From: Alloprevotella sp. oral taxon 473 str. F0040 | GTDB lineage: Bacteria > Bacteroidota > Bacteroidia > Bacteroidales > Bacteroidaceae | Reading direction: 5' to 3' | Length of the DNA stretch: 64,000 nt | Assembly: GCF_000318095.2 (NCBI RefSeq) | Contig: NZ_KB290717.1 | Location: 246,520 to 310,519 of the forward strand | Shown: piece after piece, positions 63,402-64,000 of the stretch | Layout: each line of letters starts with the position of its first letter | Position numbering within the stretch: the first letter of the stretch is position 1 | Translations under genes and position numbers: made by a program | The notes under the pieces: generated by a model | Databases searched by the model: none | Seen by the model: only the letters and a program-made list of their open reading frames with translations | What the model was told of the DNA's origin: nothing

Positions 63402-64000
63402 CTAATTGATTCTGTAGGTCAGTGCTGGATGAGATTCTATGTAATGTATCAATTCTCGAGTGACATTGATGCGTGAATCACGACTGCTAAGCGTAACATA
63501 TTGTCCTGATTCAGGATCAATTATGTGAAAATTGAGAGAACTCTCGCCTTCACTGTTTCGTACCAGATCTGACAGTTCAGCAACCAAGGTAACATCTATG
63601 GCATGAAGATTAGCATTGATAGTGATGCTTTGAACTTTTCTATCCTTTACATCAGCAAGCCAGTCAACTTTTAGAAGTTGTAAATCAGGATCTCCATCTC
63701 CCCAACGACGAGGAGCTACTCGAGCTGTGATAAAGACTGAATTGCCAACAGAGAAGTAACCTTTGAATTGCGCCCAAGTATCACCAAATATAGGAAACTC
63801 TCCTCCTCCATTAAAGTCTTCTATTCGGATTTTACCATAGGCACTACCGCGCTTTGAGATATACTCATTAGCTTGTGTCACAATACCTCCCATAGTAACC
63901 TCCTGATTAAGATAGGGATTGAGATCTTCTAGGTTGGACATGGGAAGAGTGCATAAATTATTCAACACTATAGCATATTCGTCCAAAGGGTGCCCACTGA
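63402..64000 (-). CDS. dnaE: DNA polymerase III alpha subunit, C-terminal part (runs off window)
   Basis: About 199 codons to the right edge. The visible part starts SGHPLDEY, the conserved sequence preceding the OB-fold of DnaE, followed by the OB-fold itself (VTMGGIVTQANEYISKRGSAYGKIRIEDFNGGGEFPIFG) and a C-terminal beta domain. Frame continues without interruption through the last base, so the gene is partial because of the window edge, not truncation. Replicative polymerase subunit. Confidence 0.9.
   Translation of the reverse strand, partial: SGHPLDEYAIVLNNLCTLPMSNLEDLNPYLNQEVTMGGIVTQANEYISKRGSAYGKIRIEDFNGGGEFPIFGDTWAQFKGYFSVGNSVFITARVAPRRWGDGDPDLQLLKVDWLADVKDRKVQSITINANLHAIDVTLVAELSDLVRNSEGESSLNFHIIDPESGQYVTLSSRDSRINVTRELIHYIESHPALTYRIN

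Overview
The window looks like a chromosomal segment of a moderately AT-rich Bacteroidota bacterium, most likely of the order Bacteroidales. The grounds are a complete aerotolerance (bat) operon, a Na+-translocating NADH:quinone reductase (nqrA-F) operon, a SusC/SusD pair, a PorT-type beta-barrel gene, and several promoters of the Bacteroidota -33/-7 type (TTTG or TTG, about 19-20 bp, TAnnTTTGC). I cannot assign a genus from the sequence alone.

Layout. 0-1.1 kb: ruvX-def. 1.5-3.7 kb: an AraC-type regulator and a dead IS982-family element. 3.7-10.4 kb: rightward housekeeping genes xseA-xseB-trmB-Dabb-mrp, map, tsaD, pncC-like. 10.6-14 kb: leftward yebC and pheT. 14.3-21.3 kb: a beta-barrel protein gene, tamB and prfC. 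21.3-23.1 kb: a repeat- and IS-rich island without an intact gene. 23.2-29.5 kb: leftward DUF4468 gene, tRNA-Asp, susD, an interrupted susC and a DEDDh exonuclease gene. 29.6-36.3 kb: rightward kdsA, kdsD, an acyltransferase gene, aspS, yicC, gmk. 36.3-37.6 kb: a palindromic repeat and a dead ISL3-family element. 37.7-48.4 kb: leftward pit-type transporter and the eight-gene moxR/bat operon. 49.2-57 kb: nqrA-F followed by a secreted GH13 amylase. 57.2-64 kb: leftward ettA, nudC, a phosphohexomutase gene, a family 2 glycosyltransferase gene and the 3' end of dnaE, cut by the window edge.

Most genes are ordinary core functions: translation (def, map, pheT, aspS, prfC, ettA, tRNA-Asp, trmB, tsaD), DNA metabolism (ruvX, xseAB, dnaE, exonuclease), envelope biogenesis (kdsA, kdsD, tamB, acyltransferase, glycosyltransferase), and energy and transport (nqr, pit). 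I found no phage, CRISPR array, plasmid-type genes or obvious defence system.

The most unusual signals are non-coding. (1) Two intergenic arrays of a 9-bp odd palindrome (TCTCnGAGA type) repeat with exact 21-bp spacing, at 14085 and 59409; one unit has changed symmetrically in both half-sites. (2) A family of small MITE-like palindromic repeats has termini TTGCTGTCYGGTAAAA / TTTTACCAGACAGCAA; it has two near-complete elements and several fragments, and lies next to ISL3 and IS982 remnants. (3) The susC-like gene is interrupted by a single in-frame TAG, although both parts remain in the same frame.
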